A model generated the notes under the pieces. It worked only from the letters and a program-made list of their open reading frames with translations. It was not told where the DNA came from and did not search any database. A program made the translations under genes and the position numbers. From Geobacter sp. (GTDB taxonomy: Bacteria > Desulfobacterota > Desulfuromonadia > Geobacterales > Pseudopelobacteraceae), in the NCBI GenBank assembly GCA_009684515.1, contig WKKS01000002.1:186001-250000 (forward strand): a stretch of DNA of 64,000 nucleotides. Reading direction: 5' to 3'. Each line of letters opens with the position of its first letter. The stretch's first letter is position 1. Below are positions 54,186-63,275 of the stretch, one piece after another.

Positions 54186-54629
54186 CTACATTCCATTTGT
54201 CCTGTTGGGAGAATGACAGGAACAGCTCTCATCCACTGCCGCCTGTTCCAGATTACGTAAAATTTTGCATTCGCCCACACTTGTGCCCGAATGGCAGGTG
54301 TCGCGCAGAAGTTGTAATTGTTGCTCTAAACGATGAAGCGCTTCGATCTGCTGGTGGACATGCTCTATCTTGCTGTCAATTAAATGATTAATTTCATCAC
54401 AGGCCAGTTCGGGTTGAGTTTGTAAACTGAGTAGTGTGCGCACGTCCGGTAATCCCATGTCCAGCAAACGGCAGTGGCGGATGAAGTTGAGCTGCACCAA
54501 ATGGACATTGCTGTAACTGCGATAACTGTTGTCGTCACGTTCTGGTTTCTCCAACAAGCCTTCCCGTTCGTAAAAAAGTACCGTTTCCACTTTGCAGCCG
54601 CTGCGTCGCGCCAGTTCTCCGATTTTCAT
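54186..54629 (-). CDS. MerR-family metal regulator, CadR/PbrR type
   Basis: This 147-residue regulator has an N-terminal MerR helix-turn-helix (MKIGELARRSGCKVETVLFYEREGL split over residues 1-26) and a long dimerisation helix. Metal-ligand cysteines are at Cys77 (ELACDEI), Cys112 (RDTCHSG) and Cys121 (GECKIL), the same layout as Cd/Pb-sensing CadR and PbrR, and a C-terminal CSCHS tail adds more thiols. ATG 54629 is chosen because AAGGGG lies upstream. It is divergent from the P-type ATPase, whose promoter has the matching operator, and convergent with the PII-like gene. Confidence 0.93.
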   Translation of the reverse strand: MKIGELARRSGCKVETVLFYEREGLLEKPERDDNSYRSYSNVHLVQLNFIRHCRLLDMGLPDVRTLLSLQTQPELACDEINHLIDSKIEHVHQQIEALHRLEQQLQLLRDTCHSGTSVGECKILRNLEQAAVDESCSCHSPNRTNGM

Positions 54630-54650
54630 ACCCACCCCTTAAAAAACATC

Positions 54651-54681
54651 TTGACCCTGTAGCAGGTACAGGCTGTTTAAT
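54651..54681 (+). promoter_or_regulatory. MerR-type promoter with 19-bp spacer and operator
   Basis: TTGACC (54651-54656), a 19-base spacer and TTTAAT (54676-54681). The palindrome CCTGTA-GCAGG-TACAGG (54656-54672) fills the spacer. The long spacer with a dyad is the hallmark of MerR-activated promoters. Confidence 0.88.
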
Positions 54682-54709
54682 GATAACACATCCTGGGAGG
54701 TGTGCCACC

Positions 54710-57040
54710 ATGAACCAGCACGACAATCATAAGTTTCATCATCACCGTGTTAAGGAAAGCAATTGCTGCGCATCAAAGTGCTGCGATGAGCAAGCTCTAT
54801 CCCATGGCGGTGGTTCGGTGAGCGAACACCACAAAGACTCCGGAGAATGCTGTTCTTCCTCCGCTACGCCCATCGATGCGGCAACCACAAACCTACCGCT
54901 GCCAGGAGGCACCAACCGGGTGCGATACCGTATTGAGAATATGGACTGTCCAACTGAAGAGCAGTTGATCCGTAACAAACTGGAGCCCATTCCGGGAATT
55001 GCCCGACTCGACTTTAATCTCCTTGATCGAGAATTGACGGTGTATCACCACCTTGACGATCCTCAGCCCATTGTTTCCGCGCTGACGAAATTAGAGATGG
55101 CCCCGAGTCTGATTGAAGGCGGGGCTCCGCCAGCTGCCGGTCCTTCAGGGCTGAGCACGACAAAGAAAGGCTTATTGGCAATCAGCGGAATCACAGCGGT
55201 CGGAGCCGAAGCTTTCTCCTGGACAACCGGACATGATACTTCATGGCCGGTGCTGGTTTTAGCGATCATGTCGATCTTCAGTGCGGGCCTCCCCACAATT
55301 AAAAAAGGGTGGATTGCGCTCAGAAACATGACCCTCAACATCTATTTCCTGATGTCTATGGCAACAGCTGGCGCCATTGTGATCGGTAAATGGCCGGAAG
55401 CAGCAATGGTAATTTTCTTGTTCGCCATAGCCGAGGCCATTGAAGCGCTCTCACTGGAGCGAGTACGCAACGCCATCAAATCGCTGGCTGAGCTGGCCCC
55501 GGAATTCGCTGAGGTCAAAGTCGATAATGACTGGCAGGAACAGCAGGTGGCCGAAGTGACTATCGGCAGTCGTATCCGGATTCGCACCGGTTCACGGGTA
55601 CCGCTTGATGCGCGAGTTGAAACCGGTCGCGCTGCCCTCGACCAGGCTCCGATCACAGGTGAAAGTCTGCCAGTGGATAAGCAGGTAGGTGACTCACTCT
55701 ATGCCGGCAGCATCGTTACCGATGGTGTGGTAGAAGCTACGGTAACAAGCATTGCCGGTGACAGCACTCTGGCGCGTATCGCCGCCGCTATTCAGAATGC
55801 TCAATCACAACGTGCCCCGACGCAGCGTTTTGTCGATCAGTTTTCCTATTATTACACCCCTGCGATAGTAGCATTTGCCGCAGTAATAGCGGTTCTTGGT
55901 CCGGTATTGATCGGCGGAGACTGGTCATCCTGGCTCTATAAGGCACTCGTGATGCTGGTCATCGCCTGTCCGTGCGCCTTGGTGATGTCCACTCCGGTTA
56001 CGGTTGTCAGTGGACTGACGGCGGCTGCCAGACACGGTATCCTTATCAAAGGCGGCACCTATCTTGAAGGTGGCGGACGGTTAAAAGCCGTTGCGCTCGA
56101 CAAGACCGGGACGCTGACCAATGGCAAACCGGCATTGACCATCTCAGCCCCGCTTGGCGAGATGCCGATTGAGCGAGCCTTGTTGATCGCTGCCAGCCTT
56201 GACGACCACAGTACCCACCCGGTCGCCAAAGCCCTGGTTACGGGATGGCGAGAGCAACAGCCCAACATCAGGCTTTTACCGGTGGAAAATTTTGGCGTAC
56301 TGAACGGTCACGGAGTTAAGGGTACCATCGATGGCCAATTGTGGCATATCGGCAATCACCATCTGGTCGAAGAGTTAGGTTTTTGCTTTCCTGCTTTGGA
56401 AGCCAAACTCGCAGTTCTGGAAAACACGGGGGAAACTGTCGTTGTCCTGTGCACCGACTCCGGTCCGGTTGCTGTATTTGGTGTAGCCGATACAATTCGG
56501 CCCGAGAGCCTGGAGGCAATGTCAATGCTCCGTGCGCTGCATGTCAAACCGGTGATGCTGACAGGTGACAATTCCGCCAATGCCCGGGCAATTGCCGATC
56601 ACCTCGGGATTCAGGATGCACGTAGCAACCAGCTGCCGGAAAATAAACAAGCCGCAATAGTTGAACTCAAGGAACGCTATGGAGCAATCGGCATGGTCGG
56701 TGACGGAATAAACGATGCACCCGCTTTAGCACGGGCAGATATCGGTTTTGCCATGGGTGCGGCCGGCACTGCTACCGCGCTGGAAACGGCTGATGTGGCA
56801 ATTATGGACGACGATCCGCGTAAAATTGCCGATTTCATCGGGCTAAGTCGCCACTGCGTATCGATTTTGAAACAAAACATAGCGATAGCACTCGGTATCA
56901 AGGTTGTGTTCTTCTCTCTGGCGTTAAGTGGGTTTGCAACACTCTGGATGGCTGTGTTTGCGGATATGGGGGGAAGCCTGCTGGTAGTGTTCAACGGTTT
57001 GCGTTTGCTCGGGTATTTTTCAAAAAAACGCCCCGGATGA
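54710..57040 (+). CDS. cadA: Zn/Cd/Pb-exporting P1B-type ATPase
   Basis: This 776-residue inner-membrane pump has a His/Cys-rich N-terminal tail (residues about 1-50, with NCCASKCCDEQ), a heavy-metal-associated domain (YRIENMDCPTEEQL), eight membrane helices with the CPC ion site in VIACPCALVMSTP, phosphorylation Asp in DKTGTLTNGKP, HP motif in DDHSTHPVAK and the ATP hinge GDGINDAPAL. CPC plus the CxxE-type metal domain fits the Zn/Cd/Pb group (P1B-2). ATG 54710 is chosen: GGGAGG lies upstream, and an in-frame ATG at 54680 overlaps the -10. MerR control is indicated by the promoter. Confidence 0.95.
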   Translation: MNQHDNHKFHHHRVKESNCCASKCCDEQALSHGGGSVSEHHKDSGECCSSSATPIDAATTNLPLPGGTNRVRYRIENMDCPTEEQLIRNKLEPIPGIARLDFNLLDRELTVYHHLDDPQPIVSALTKLEMAPSLIEGGAPPAAGPSGLSTTKKGLLAISGITAVGAEAFSWTTGHDTSWPVLVLAIMSIFSAGLPTIKKGWIALRNMTLNIYFLMSMATAGAIVIGKWPEAAMVIFLFAIAEAIEALSLERVRNAIKSLAELAPEFAEVKVDNDWQEQQVAEVTIGSRIRIRTGSRVPLDARVETGRAALDQAPITGESLPVDKQVGDSLYAGSIVTDGVVEATVTSIAGDSTLARIAAAIQNAQSQRAPTQRFVDQFSYYYTPAIVAFAAVIAVLGPVLIGGDWSSWLYKALVMLVIACPCALVMSTPVTVVSGLTAAARHGILIKGGTYLEGGGRLKAVALDKTGTLTNGKPALTISAPLGEMPIERALLIAASLDDHSTHPVAKALVTGWREQQPNIRLLPVENFGVLNGHGVKGTIDGQLWHIGNHHLVEELGFCFPALEAKLAVLENTGETVVVLCTDSGPVAVFGVADTIRPESLEAMSMLRALHVKPVMLTGDNSANARAIADHLGIQDARSNQLPENKQAAIVELKERYGAIGMVGDGINDAPALARADIGFAMGAAGTATALETADVAIMDDDPRKIADFIGLSRHCVSILKQNIAIALGIKVVFFSLALSGFATLWMAVFADMGGSLLVVFNGLRLLGYFSKKRPG

Positions 57041-57055
57041 AAACCCGGGGCGTTT
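57026..57055. terminator. Bidirectional terminator between cadA and the channel-like gene
   Basis: AAACGCCCCGG and CCGGGGCGTTT form an exact 11-bp stem; the cadA stop codon is in the loop (57038-57040). The minus strand has the better T-run. Confidence 0.88.
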
Positions 57056-57072
57056 GAAGTTCATCAGGTGGG

Positions 57073-57882
57073 TTAGAACAGTTTATGCTCAAAAGAAAGA
57101 TAAGCCATCACACCATAATCACCTTTAGATGGGCCGACACCAATCGGCATGGAGATGCCCGGCACAATCTGGAGATTCTTGAGATCAAACGCATAGCGCA
57201 GACCCGGATTGATGATGAATGAGTTCTTGTTCTCCGTGACACCATTGGAAACTACTGACTGTTCAGAAGTGCCCACAAACTCCACCAACGCGTTCAGATT
57301 GCGGTTGACAAGATAGACCAGGCTCATGCCGTAGTTCGTGTTGAAGGTATCCGCCTTTGCCCCGCCCGACTCTCTGGCGTTGGGTGTAAAGGTCATGCCC
57401 AGATTCCAGTGTGTGACAAAGCGCTCGCTCAATCTCAGGCTAACCGGCAGATTGACCTGATATCCAACCGTCCCGTTGCCCAACCCCTTTTTGTCGTCAC
57501 CAGTCGGCAGAATCAAGGAAAAACGTGGTGAGACCGCCATCACACCCTCCTTGAAAATAAGCTGATAACGATAATTCAGCGCGACATCGCCGAGTCCGGT
57601 ATGCCGCCCCTCGTCCTTGCCGAGCTTCTCCACCGGGATGGTGTAGGAAAACTGGTGTGCCTGCATGGGAACCGGCCATTCCTGGGTAAAAGAGTAGGCC
57701 CAGCTGTCACCCTTCATATACTGGAAAGTCTGAATCTCTTGAATGACTCCGTCTTCCTGGTTGTAGGCCTCTTCCATCAAAAAAGAATTGTCCCCGATTT
57801 CACGATACGGTTCTTCCGCCAACGCAACTCCCACACTTGCCAAAATTACAAAAACAACTGCTGCAATAAATATTTTACGCAT
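57073..57882 (-). CDS. Outer-membrane channel-like protein (phenol MetA_deg type)
   Basis: This 269-residue protein has a signal peptide (about 1-22) and a beta-barrel pattern: SPRFSLILPTGDDKKGLGNGTVG, then LPVSLRLSERFVTHWNLGMTF and the closing GVMAYLSFEHKLF with C-terminal Phe, which marks outer-membrane barrel proteins. The family (PF13557) is annotated as a transporter in aromatic degradation, but in many bacteria it has no known substrate. It is expressed from a strong promoter with an exact palindrome over the -10 and start site. It lies beside the metal-efflux genes, but is oppositely oriented. Confidence 0.85.
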   Translation of the reverse strand: MRKIFIAAVVFVILASVGVALAEEPYREIGDNSFLMEEAYNQEDGVIQEIQTFQYMKGDSWAYSFTQEWPVPMQAHQFSYTIPVEKLGKDEGRHTGLGDVALNYRYQLIFKEGVMAVSPRFSLILPTGDDKKGLGNGTVGYQVNLPVSLRLSERFVTHWNLGMTFTPNARESGGAKADTFNTNYGMSLVYLVNRNLNALVEFVGTSEQSVVSNGVTENKNSFIINPGLRYAFDLKNLQIVPGISMPIGVGPSKGDYGVMAYLSFEHKLF

Positions 57883-57904
57883 CGTTCTGTTTCCTCCGGA
57901 CGGC

Positions 57905-57925
57905 TATTGAAATTGGATTTCAATA
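57905..57925. promoter_or_regulatory. Perfect 9-3-9 palindromic operator
   Basis: TATTGAAAT-TGG-ATTTCAATA overlaps the -10 of the promoter at 57922-57950 and would cover the transcription start. The cognate regulator is not identified. Confidence 0.75.
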
Positions 57926-57950
57926 TAAAGAAGCATTTTAATGTTGTCAA
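57922..57950 (-). promoter_or_regulatory. Strong promoter of the channel-like gene
   Basis: On the minus strand TTGACA (57950-57945), a 17-base spacer and TATATT (57927-57922), near consensus. Confidence 0.8.
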
Positions 57951-57960
57951 CCATAAATAC

Positions 57961-58000
57961 AAAAACGCCGTGCAACCAGTTAAGGGAGCACGGCGTTTTT
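57961..58000 (-). terminator. Rho-independent terminator after livK
   Basis: AAAAACGCCGTGC and GCACGGCGTTTTT form an exact 13-bp stem with a 14-base loop. Confidence 0.92.
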
Positions 58001-58032
58001 GCGTACATTAAACGTTTAAAGAAGGTGCCAGC

Positions 58033-59223
58033 CTAGTCCATCTTAACCGGAACTTTGGCCTTGAGCACGAACTGACCACCTTTGACTGCCAGCAGTGCCA
58101 GAGGAGACTTGATCGGCTCGCGGTTGGCGCGGATGGTGATTGTGCCGGAAACACCTTTGAAATCCTTGGTCTTGGCAAGGGCATCCTTGAATACTTTGGG
58201 ATCGGTGCTGTTAGCACGTTTCATGGCATCGGCCAGCAGCATCATGCCGTCATACCCCTGTGCGTCAAACAATCCAGGAACTGCGCCGTTGAACTTGGCT
58301 TTGAAAGCATCAATGAACTTGGCGGTTTCAGGAGTTGCCTGCTCAGGCGAGAAACCGAGAGCCGACATGGAACCTTCAACAGCGTCGCCGCCCAGCTTGA
58401 TGAACTCAGGTGAGAAGAGGCCGTCGCCGCCGAACATGTTGGCTTTGAGACCCTGCTTGCGGGCTTCTTTCATGATCAAAGCGCCTTCGGTGTAGTAACC
58501 GGAGAAGAAGATGACATCCGGCTTCTTGGCCTTGATGTTGGTGACCTGAGCACTGAAATCCTTGTCGCCGTCTTTGACTTTCTCGTCAGCAACGATCTCG
58601 ATCCCTTTGGCTTTGGCGGCATCACGGAAAGTCTGGGAAAGTCCAACGCTGTAGTCGTTGTTGTCGGATGTGATCACGGCCACTTTTTTGTACTTGAGGT
58701 CTTTGGAGAAGTAGTCGATTACAGCCGGAATTGCAACGCTGTCCAGCAGGGTGTCGCGGAAGATGAAATCGCCGATTTCAACCAGGCCAGGACCGGTAGC
58801 ACCGGCTGAGAGCAGAACCACGCCAGCCTTCTGGGCGATCGGTGCAACAACCTTGGAAATGCCGGTGGTCGGGTCGCCCAGGATGGCTACGACGTTGTCG
58901 CGGCTGATCAGCTTCTGAGCCACTGAGGCGCCTTCCTGCTTGTCGCCGCGGTTGTCAGCTTCCACGATCTCGATTTTCTTGCCATTGATGCCGCCGGCGG
59001 CATTAACTTCGTCGGCAGCCATTTTCATGCCTTCCAGGGTCGGCTTGCCGAACATGGCCACGTCACCGGTCAGAGCGCCCATAAAGCCGATCTTGATAGT
59101 GTCACCGGCGGCTTTGGGGGCTTCAGCCGTCTTTGCTTCTTCCTTCTTCTTGCAACCGGAGACCATCAGGCCGGCCGCCACCACCACTACTGCTGACAAC
59201 AATGCGATTTTTCTCAGTTTCAT
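58033..59223 (-). CDS. livK: Branched-chain amino acid-binding lipoprotein (LivK-like)
   Basis: This 396-residue lipoprotein has a signal peptide with lipobox VSGC (Cys at about 24), then the Leu/Ile/Val-binding fold: IKIGFMGALTGDVAMFGK, GDPTTGISKVVAPIAQKAGV and ATGPGLVEIGDFIFRD, the last a ligand-pocket segment. It should hand amino acids to LivHMGF at 33433-36697, which lacks its own binding protein. GGGAGGA is seven bases before ATG 59223; an in-frame ATG at 59229 is too close. It follows the porin gene but a terminator separates them, so it may have its own promoter or rely on read-through. Confidence 0.93.
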   Translation of the reverse strand: MKLRKIALLSAVVVVAAGLMVSGCKKKEEAKTAEAPKAAGDTIKIGFMGALTGDVAMFGKPTLEGMKMAADEVNAAGGINGKKIEIVEADNRGDKQEGASVAQKLISRDNVVAILGDPTTGISKVVAPIAQKAGVVLLSAGATGPGLVEIGDFIFRDTLLDSVAIPAVIDYFSKDLKYKKVAVITSDNNDYSVGLSQTFRDAAKAKGIEIVADEKVKDGDKDFSAQVTNIKAKKPDVIFFSGYYTEGALIMKEARKQGLKANMFGGDGLFSPEFIKLGGDAVEGSMSALGFSPEQATPETAKFIDAFKAKFNGAVPGLFDAQGYDGMMLLADAMKRANSTDPKVFKDALAKTKDFKGVSGTITIRANREPIKSPLALLAVKGGQFVLKAKVPVKMD

Positions 59224-59251
59224 GTTCATTCCTCCCTTGAGTGGGTGTTAG

Positions 59252-59287
59252 TAAAAAGCCCCGGCATTCGCCAGTGAATGCCGGGGC
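59252..59287 (-). terminator. Rho-independent terminator after the porin gene
   Basis: GCCCCGGCATTC and GAATGCCGGGGC form an exact 12-bp stem with a 6-base loop; TTTTTAC follows on the minus strand. Confidence 0.92.
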
Positions 59288-59297
59288 AGCTATTAAA

Positions 59298-60725
59298 TTA
59301 GAATGTGTACTTGAAGATCAGCTTGAAGTCGTAGGGGTTTTCCGGTGTGCCGTTGATGGCAACGTTGTCGTAGTAATCGCCCAGCATAACGTAAGCGGCA
59401 CGTGTGCTGACGCTGAGGCCGTCCAGCAGCTGGTAGGTAGCTTCGGCGTTGACTTCGGTACCGAGGTAGTTGCTGGAGTTACGCTTGGTAGTTGCAACAC
59501 CATTTGCGTAAACAACAGGCTTATTTGCGTTTTCCTTGGCAACAGCGGCAAAGCCGGCATTGAAGGCTGTGGTCAACTTGGCGTTGATCGGCAGATCGTA
59601 GCCGACATAACCGCCGATGACACCCTGGCTCTTGTTGTTGGAATCGAATACGATGGCATTGTCGGTAGTGTAGGCATTCTTGTCGCGCCCCAGGATAACC
59701 ATTTCGTTGTCGTAGTAGCCGTGCTCGCCTCTGAGCTGGCCGGTAACGCCGTAGAAGGCGGTTCCATGACCGTCAGTCGGGTTGTTGTCGCCACTGATGT
59801 AGAGGAATTCGGAACGGGCAGTGCCAGGTCCGAGCTTGAGCTTGACGCCGAAATTGCCGGCAAAGGCATTGGTGTAGCTCTTGTTGACCGTGCCGGTTTC
59901 ATAGATTGCAAAACCGTTCAGGGTCAGTGGACCTGTGGTATATTCGGCGTTGAGTCCAAGCAGGTTCATCTTTATGTCCGCATTGGCACTGGAAAAACCT
60001 TCGGCATTGTCACGGAATAGGTAGTAGGCGCCGCCAACTTTCAGATCATTGTTGACCGCATATTTGCCATCCAGCATGAACATGTCGGATGTTTTGTGGC
60101 CTATAACGTTGTCGGTGCTGAACAATCCACGGTCAGCAAAGCGGAAGACACCAATCGACGGAGAAAACTTGCCGTAGCTGCTGGAAAGCAACAGACCGGC
60201 CATGTCGGCATCGAATACGACACCTTTGAAGGCGTCATTGTTAGGCATCATGCCCAGCTTCATGTTGACGTTGTTGAACGGATTGGCATCCAGATAGATG
60301 CTTTTGGTTTCGAAGTTGACCGAATCGGCACCGATCGCGCCACCCTGGTTGCGGCCGGTTGCGTAGGAACTGTTGCCCCAGTAGGCATAGTCGATCTCAA
60401 AGTGGGTGACCAGTTTCAGGTTAGCATTGGCCTTGGCGATATACTGTAGGCGGGCGCGCTGCTCGAAGATGTTGGCAACATACTGTTTTTTAGTCAGTCC
60501 GCCCGGCTCGTACTGGCCGTCTCCACCATATCGTTGAGCACCGGGGGCAGTTCCAGAAGGAACGGTAAAATCTTGTGGGCCGGTCAACTGTGTGCCGTTA
60601 AAATTCGAGTTAATCCAACGTGTGCTGAACATCCCGTGGAACTCGTTCTCCAGTGCAAAGGCCGATGTTGCTGATGCGGCAATACCCAGGGTCAGGACAG
60701 TTGCCAGAACTTTACTTCTTTTCAT
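59298..60725 (-). CDS. Outer-membrane porin, OmpJ-like
   Basis: This 475-residue protein has a signal peptide (MKRSKVLATVLTLGIAAS, then ATSAFALENEFHGMFSTRW) and a repetitive amphipathic beta-strand pattern with aromatic girdles, ending DFKLIFKYTF. The N terminus and length resemble abundant Geobacter porins such as OmpJ; the resemblance is from recall and not from alignment. It should allow small solutes through the outer membrane. AAGGAGG precedes the ATG. It lies 71 bp after glnQ on the same strand, in a run of amino-acid uptake genes, so its cargo could include amino acids (inference). Confidence 0.88.
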   Translation of the reverse strand: MKRSKVLATVLTLGIAASATSAFALENEFHGMFSTRWINSNFNGTQLTGPQDFTVPSGTAPGAQRYGGDGQYEPGGLTKKQYVANIFEQRARLQYIAKANANLKLVTHFEIDYAYWGNSSYATGRNQGGAIGADSVNFETKSIYLDANPFNNVNMKLGMMPNNDAFKGVVFDADMAGLLLSSSYGKFSPSIGVFRFADRGLFSTDNVIGHKTSDMFMLDGKYAVNNDLKVGGAYYLFRDNAEGFSSANADIKMNLLGLNAEYTTGPLTLNGFAIYETGTVNKSYTNAFAGNFGVKLKLGPGTARSEFLYISGDNNPTDGHGTAFYGVTGQLRGEHGYYDNEMVILGRDKNAYTTDNAIVFDSNNKSQGVIGGYVGYDLPINAKLTTAFNAGFAAVAKENANKPVVYANGVATTKRNSSNYLGTEVNAEATYQLLDGLSVSTRAAYVMLGDYYDNVAINGTPENPYDFKLIFKYTF

Positions 60726-60796
60726 TGTTACTTCCTCCTTGTGGTGGTGTTCCTGCTAAATTAGCTCCCGCTGGGGGAGAAATGCTTTAAGAAGCA

Positions 60797-61540
60797 TTAC
60801 AGAATCTGGTTTAAAAAGAGCTGGGCCCGCTCATGGGTCGGGTTGGTGAAAAAGTGTTCGGGAGTGCCCTCCTCCACAATCTTGCCATGATCCATGAAGA
60901 TGACCCGGTCGCCCACTTCCCGGGCAAATCCCATCTCGTGGGTGACGACAACCATGGTCATCCCCTCGCGGGCCAGGTTTTTCATGACATCCAGCACCTC
61001 GCCGATCATCTCGGGATCCAGCGCCGACGTCGGTTCATCGAACAGAATCGCCTTGGGATTCATAGCCAGCGAACGGGCAATTGCGACCCGCTGCTGCTGA
61101 CCGCCCGACAGCTTGGCAGGATAGGCATTCGCCTTTTCGGAAATATTTACCTTATGCAGCAGTTCCATGGCTATTTCTTCTGCTTCTTTTTGACTTCTTT
61201 TGCGGACAACGGTCTGGGCCAAAGTCAGATTCTCCAGAACGGTTTTGTGCGGAAAAAGGTTGAAGGACTGGAAAACCATCCCGACCTCTTCGCGCACCTT
61301 GCTGATATCTGTCTTCGGATTGCTGACATCCATGCCATGCACAACGATCCGCCCGCGGTCAATCGTTTCCAGACGGTTGATCGAGCGCAGAATGGTGCTC
61401 TTGCCGGAACCGCTCGGACCGATGATGACGACCTTTTCTCCGTCGGCAACGTTGAACGAGACATCATCCAGAGCCTGGAAAGAACCAAAGAATTTGGATA
61501 CCCCGCTAACTTCGATCATCGGGCAATTATCGGCCATCAT
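60797..61540 (-). CDS. glnQ: Polar amino acid ABC transporter ATPase
   Basis: This 247-residue ATPase has Walker [10 protein letters not shown], signature [15 protein letters not shown] and Walker [15 protein letters not shown], with [12 protein letters not shown]; these mark the GlnQ/HisP-type group. GGAGGAG precedes the ATG. It overlaps the permease gene by 14 bp and completes the importer with the binding protein at 62354-63097. Confidence 0.95.
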   Translation of the reverse strand: MMADNCPMIEVSGVSKFFGSFQALDDVSFNVADGEKVVIIGPSGSGKSTILRSINRLETIDRGRIVVHGMDVSNPKTDISKVREEVGMVFQSFNLFPHKTVLENLTLAQTVVRKRSQKEAEEIAMELLHKVNISEKANAYPAKLSGGQQQRVAIARSLAMNPKAILFDEPTSALDPEMIGEVLDVMKNLAREGMTMVVVTHEMGFAREVGDRVIFMDHGKIVEEGTPEHFFTNPTHERAQLFLNQIL

Positions 61541-62315
61541 TGAGACGCTCCTCCATCATGCTGATCAGCTTCGAGAAGAACAGCGTCAATATCAGGTAAA
61601 TCAGGCCGATCACAGTGTAGGTTTCAAAGTAGCTGAAGGTTTCCGAGGCGTATTCACGGCCGCGACGGAGCAGATCGGCCACCGCGATGATCGAAACCAG
61701 CGAGGAATCCTTCAGCAGCGCGATAAATTCGTTTCCGATCGGCGGCAGCACGACCTTGAATGCCTGCGGCAGGATCACCTGACGCATGGCCTGGCTGCGG
61801 CTCATGCCGAGCGAGAGCGCCGCCTCCATCTGTCCCTTGGGGATCGACTGGATACCGGCCCGGAAGACCTCGCCCATGTAAGCGCCGTAGCAGACCGCCA
61901 TGGCGATGATTGCGCTGTAGATATCGGGGATTTTTACAAAGCGGCCCAAGGCATAGTAGATGTAGAATATTTGGACCAGCAGCGGAATGCCTCGGATAAC
62001 CTCAACGTACAGGGATGCCGCTCCGTTGATGAAGCGGTTGGTCGAAATCCTGCCGAGTCCCGCGATCAATCCGATCACAATTGCCAGCAGGATCGAACCG
62101 ATGGTGACCTTAAAAGTGACCAGGATGCCGTCAGGGACAAATTTGAAAATTGCCAGGTAAGGGTCGGGCTTTGACAGCACCAGATACAGGCTGACGGCGA
62201 GCGCGCCGAAAAAAGCAATCCGCCAGGCTGTAAACAGCCCGGCGTCGCTTCGGTGGGGGATGGCGGCGCCATCGCCGACATCGATTGGTTTATACGGAGT
62301 TGTGTCTTGTTTCAT
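61527..62315 (-). CDS. glnP: Polar amino acid ABC transporter permease
   Basis: This 262-residue permease has about five helices and the HisM/GlnP features [34 protein letters not shown] and [20 protein letters not shown]-loop residues ([11 protein letters not shown]) contact the ATPase. A cytoplasmic N-terminal tail of about 30 residues precedes the first helix. It lies 38 bp after glnH. No second permease gene is present, so it would act as a homodimer. Confidence 0.94.
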   Translation of the reverse strand: MKQDTTPYKPIDVGDGAAIPHRSDAGLFTAWRIAFFGALAVSLYLVLSKPDPYLAIFKFVPDGILVTFKVTIGSILLAIVIGLIAGLGRISTNRFINGAASLYVEVIRGIPLLVQIFYIYYALGRFVKIPDIYSAIIAMAVCYGAYMGEVFRAGIQSIPKGQMEAALSLGMSRSQAMRQVILPQAFKVVLPPIGNEFIALLKDSSLVSIIAVADLLRRGREYASETFSYFETYTVIGLIYLILTLFFSKLISMMEERLNDGR

Positions 62316-62353
62316 AATTTGATCAGGAGTACCTGAAAAGAGCCTCCTTTAAT

Positions 62354-63097
62354 TTACCGCAACCATTTTTTACGCAGTTGTTCGTCGATTTTTTTGGCTT
62401 TGACAGCCTTGATACCCTTGTTCAGCTGTGCAACCAGAGCTGTGTTGCCCTTCTTGACGGTGATGCCGTAACCTTCGTGCGTAAAGGCATCGCCAACGAT
62501 TTTGAACTTGGCGGCATATTCCTTCTTCTGCAATGCGAAGTGGGCGGCGGTCGGTTCGTCGCAGACTACGCCGGAGATGCGGCCGGCAGCCATATCTTCA
62601 AAGGCCAGACCGATTTCGTCATAGGTTTTCAGTTCAACGCCGTCATTTTTCTTGATCTCGAAAGCGCCGGTAGTGCCGATCTGTGCACCCAGTTTTTTCC
62701 CTTTCAGGTCGCTGATTTTTTTGGAGTGGGCGTCGGCTTTGGGCACAACCAGAATCTGGCCGATCTGGATATAGGGGTCGGAGAAATCATACTTCTTCTT
62801 GCGCTCTTCCGTAATCGTCACGGATGAGATGATCGCATCGAAACGATCAGATTCAAGACCGGCAAAAATGCCGTCCCAGGCGGTGTTTTTGAATTCAACT
62901 TTCAAGCCGGCTTCCTTGGCAACAGCATTCAGGAAGTCAATATCAAAACCGACAATCTTTTTGTTGGTATCCACCATCTCCATCGGCGGCCAGGTAGCGT
63001 CAGTTGCTACTTTGATACTTTTGGGTGCGGCCAGTGCGGTCAGTGACATGGCGGCCAGCAGAGCTGCGGTTGTGGCGATCGTGCGTAGGATTTTCAT
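62354..63097 (-). CDS. glnH: Polar amino acid-binding periplasmic protein
   Basis: This 247-residue binding protein has a signal peptide (about 1-23) and the family-3 SBP core: IKVATDATWPPMEMVD, GFDIDFLNAVAKEAGL, SSVTITEERKKKYDFSDPYI and GAQIGTTGAFEI. It captures a polar amino acid (Gln, Glu, Arg or similar; not resolvable by motif). ATG 63097 has AAGGAG eight bases upstream and is preferred to TTG 63103. It heads the glnHPQ unit. Confidence 0.93.
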   Translation of the reverse strand: MKILRTIATTAALLAAMSLTALAAPKSIKVATDATWPPMEMVDTNKKIVGFDIDFLNAVAKEAGLKVEFKNTAWDGIFAGLESDRFDAIISSVTITEERKKKYDFSDPYIQIGQILVVPKADAHSKKISDLKGKKLGAQIGTTGAFEIKKNDGVELKTYDEIGLAFEDMAAGRISGVVCDEPTAAHFALQKKEYAAKFKIVGDAFTHEGYGITVKKGNTALVAQLNKGIKAVKAKKIDEQLRKKWLR

Positions 63098-63153
63098 AGT
63101 CAATTCTCCTTTTTGATTTAACTAAAACATTTTCGACTGGTAAGACCTGTTGG

Positions 63154-63182
63154 TTATTAAGAGATGCGACCGTTATTGTCAA
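63154..63182 (-). promoter_or_regulatory. Predicted glnH promoter
   Basis: On the minus strand a perfect TTGACA (63182-63177), a 17-base spacer and TAATAA (63159-63154), a weak -10. Confidence 0.5.
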
Positions 63183-63275
63183 CAAAAAAGTCCCGTTATA
63201 AAGCATATGAATATAGGCATAATTTGCCAAAAATCCAGATTGGACTTGCCTCTTCCGACAACTTTCGTTTATGAC

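Noticed and set aside
54680..54709. Earlier in-frame ATG for the P-type ATPase
   Set aside because: It overlaps the -10 element of the MerR-type promoter and has no ribosome-binding site; ATG 54710 has GGGAGG.
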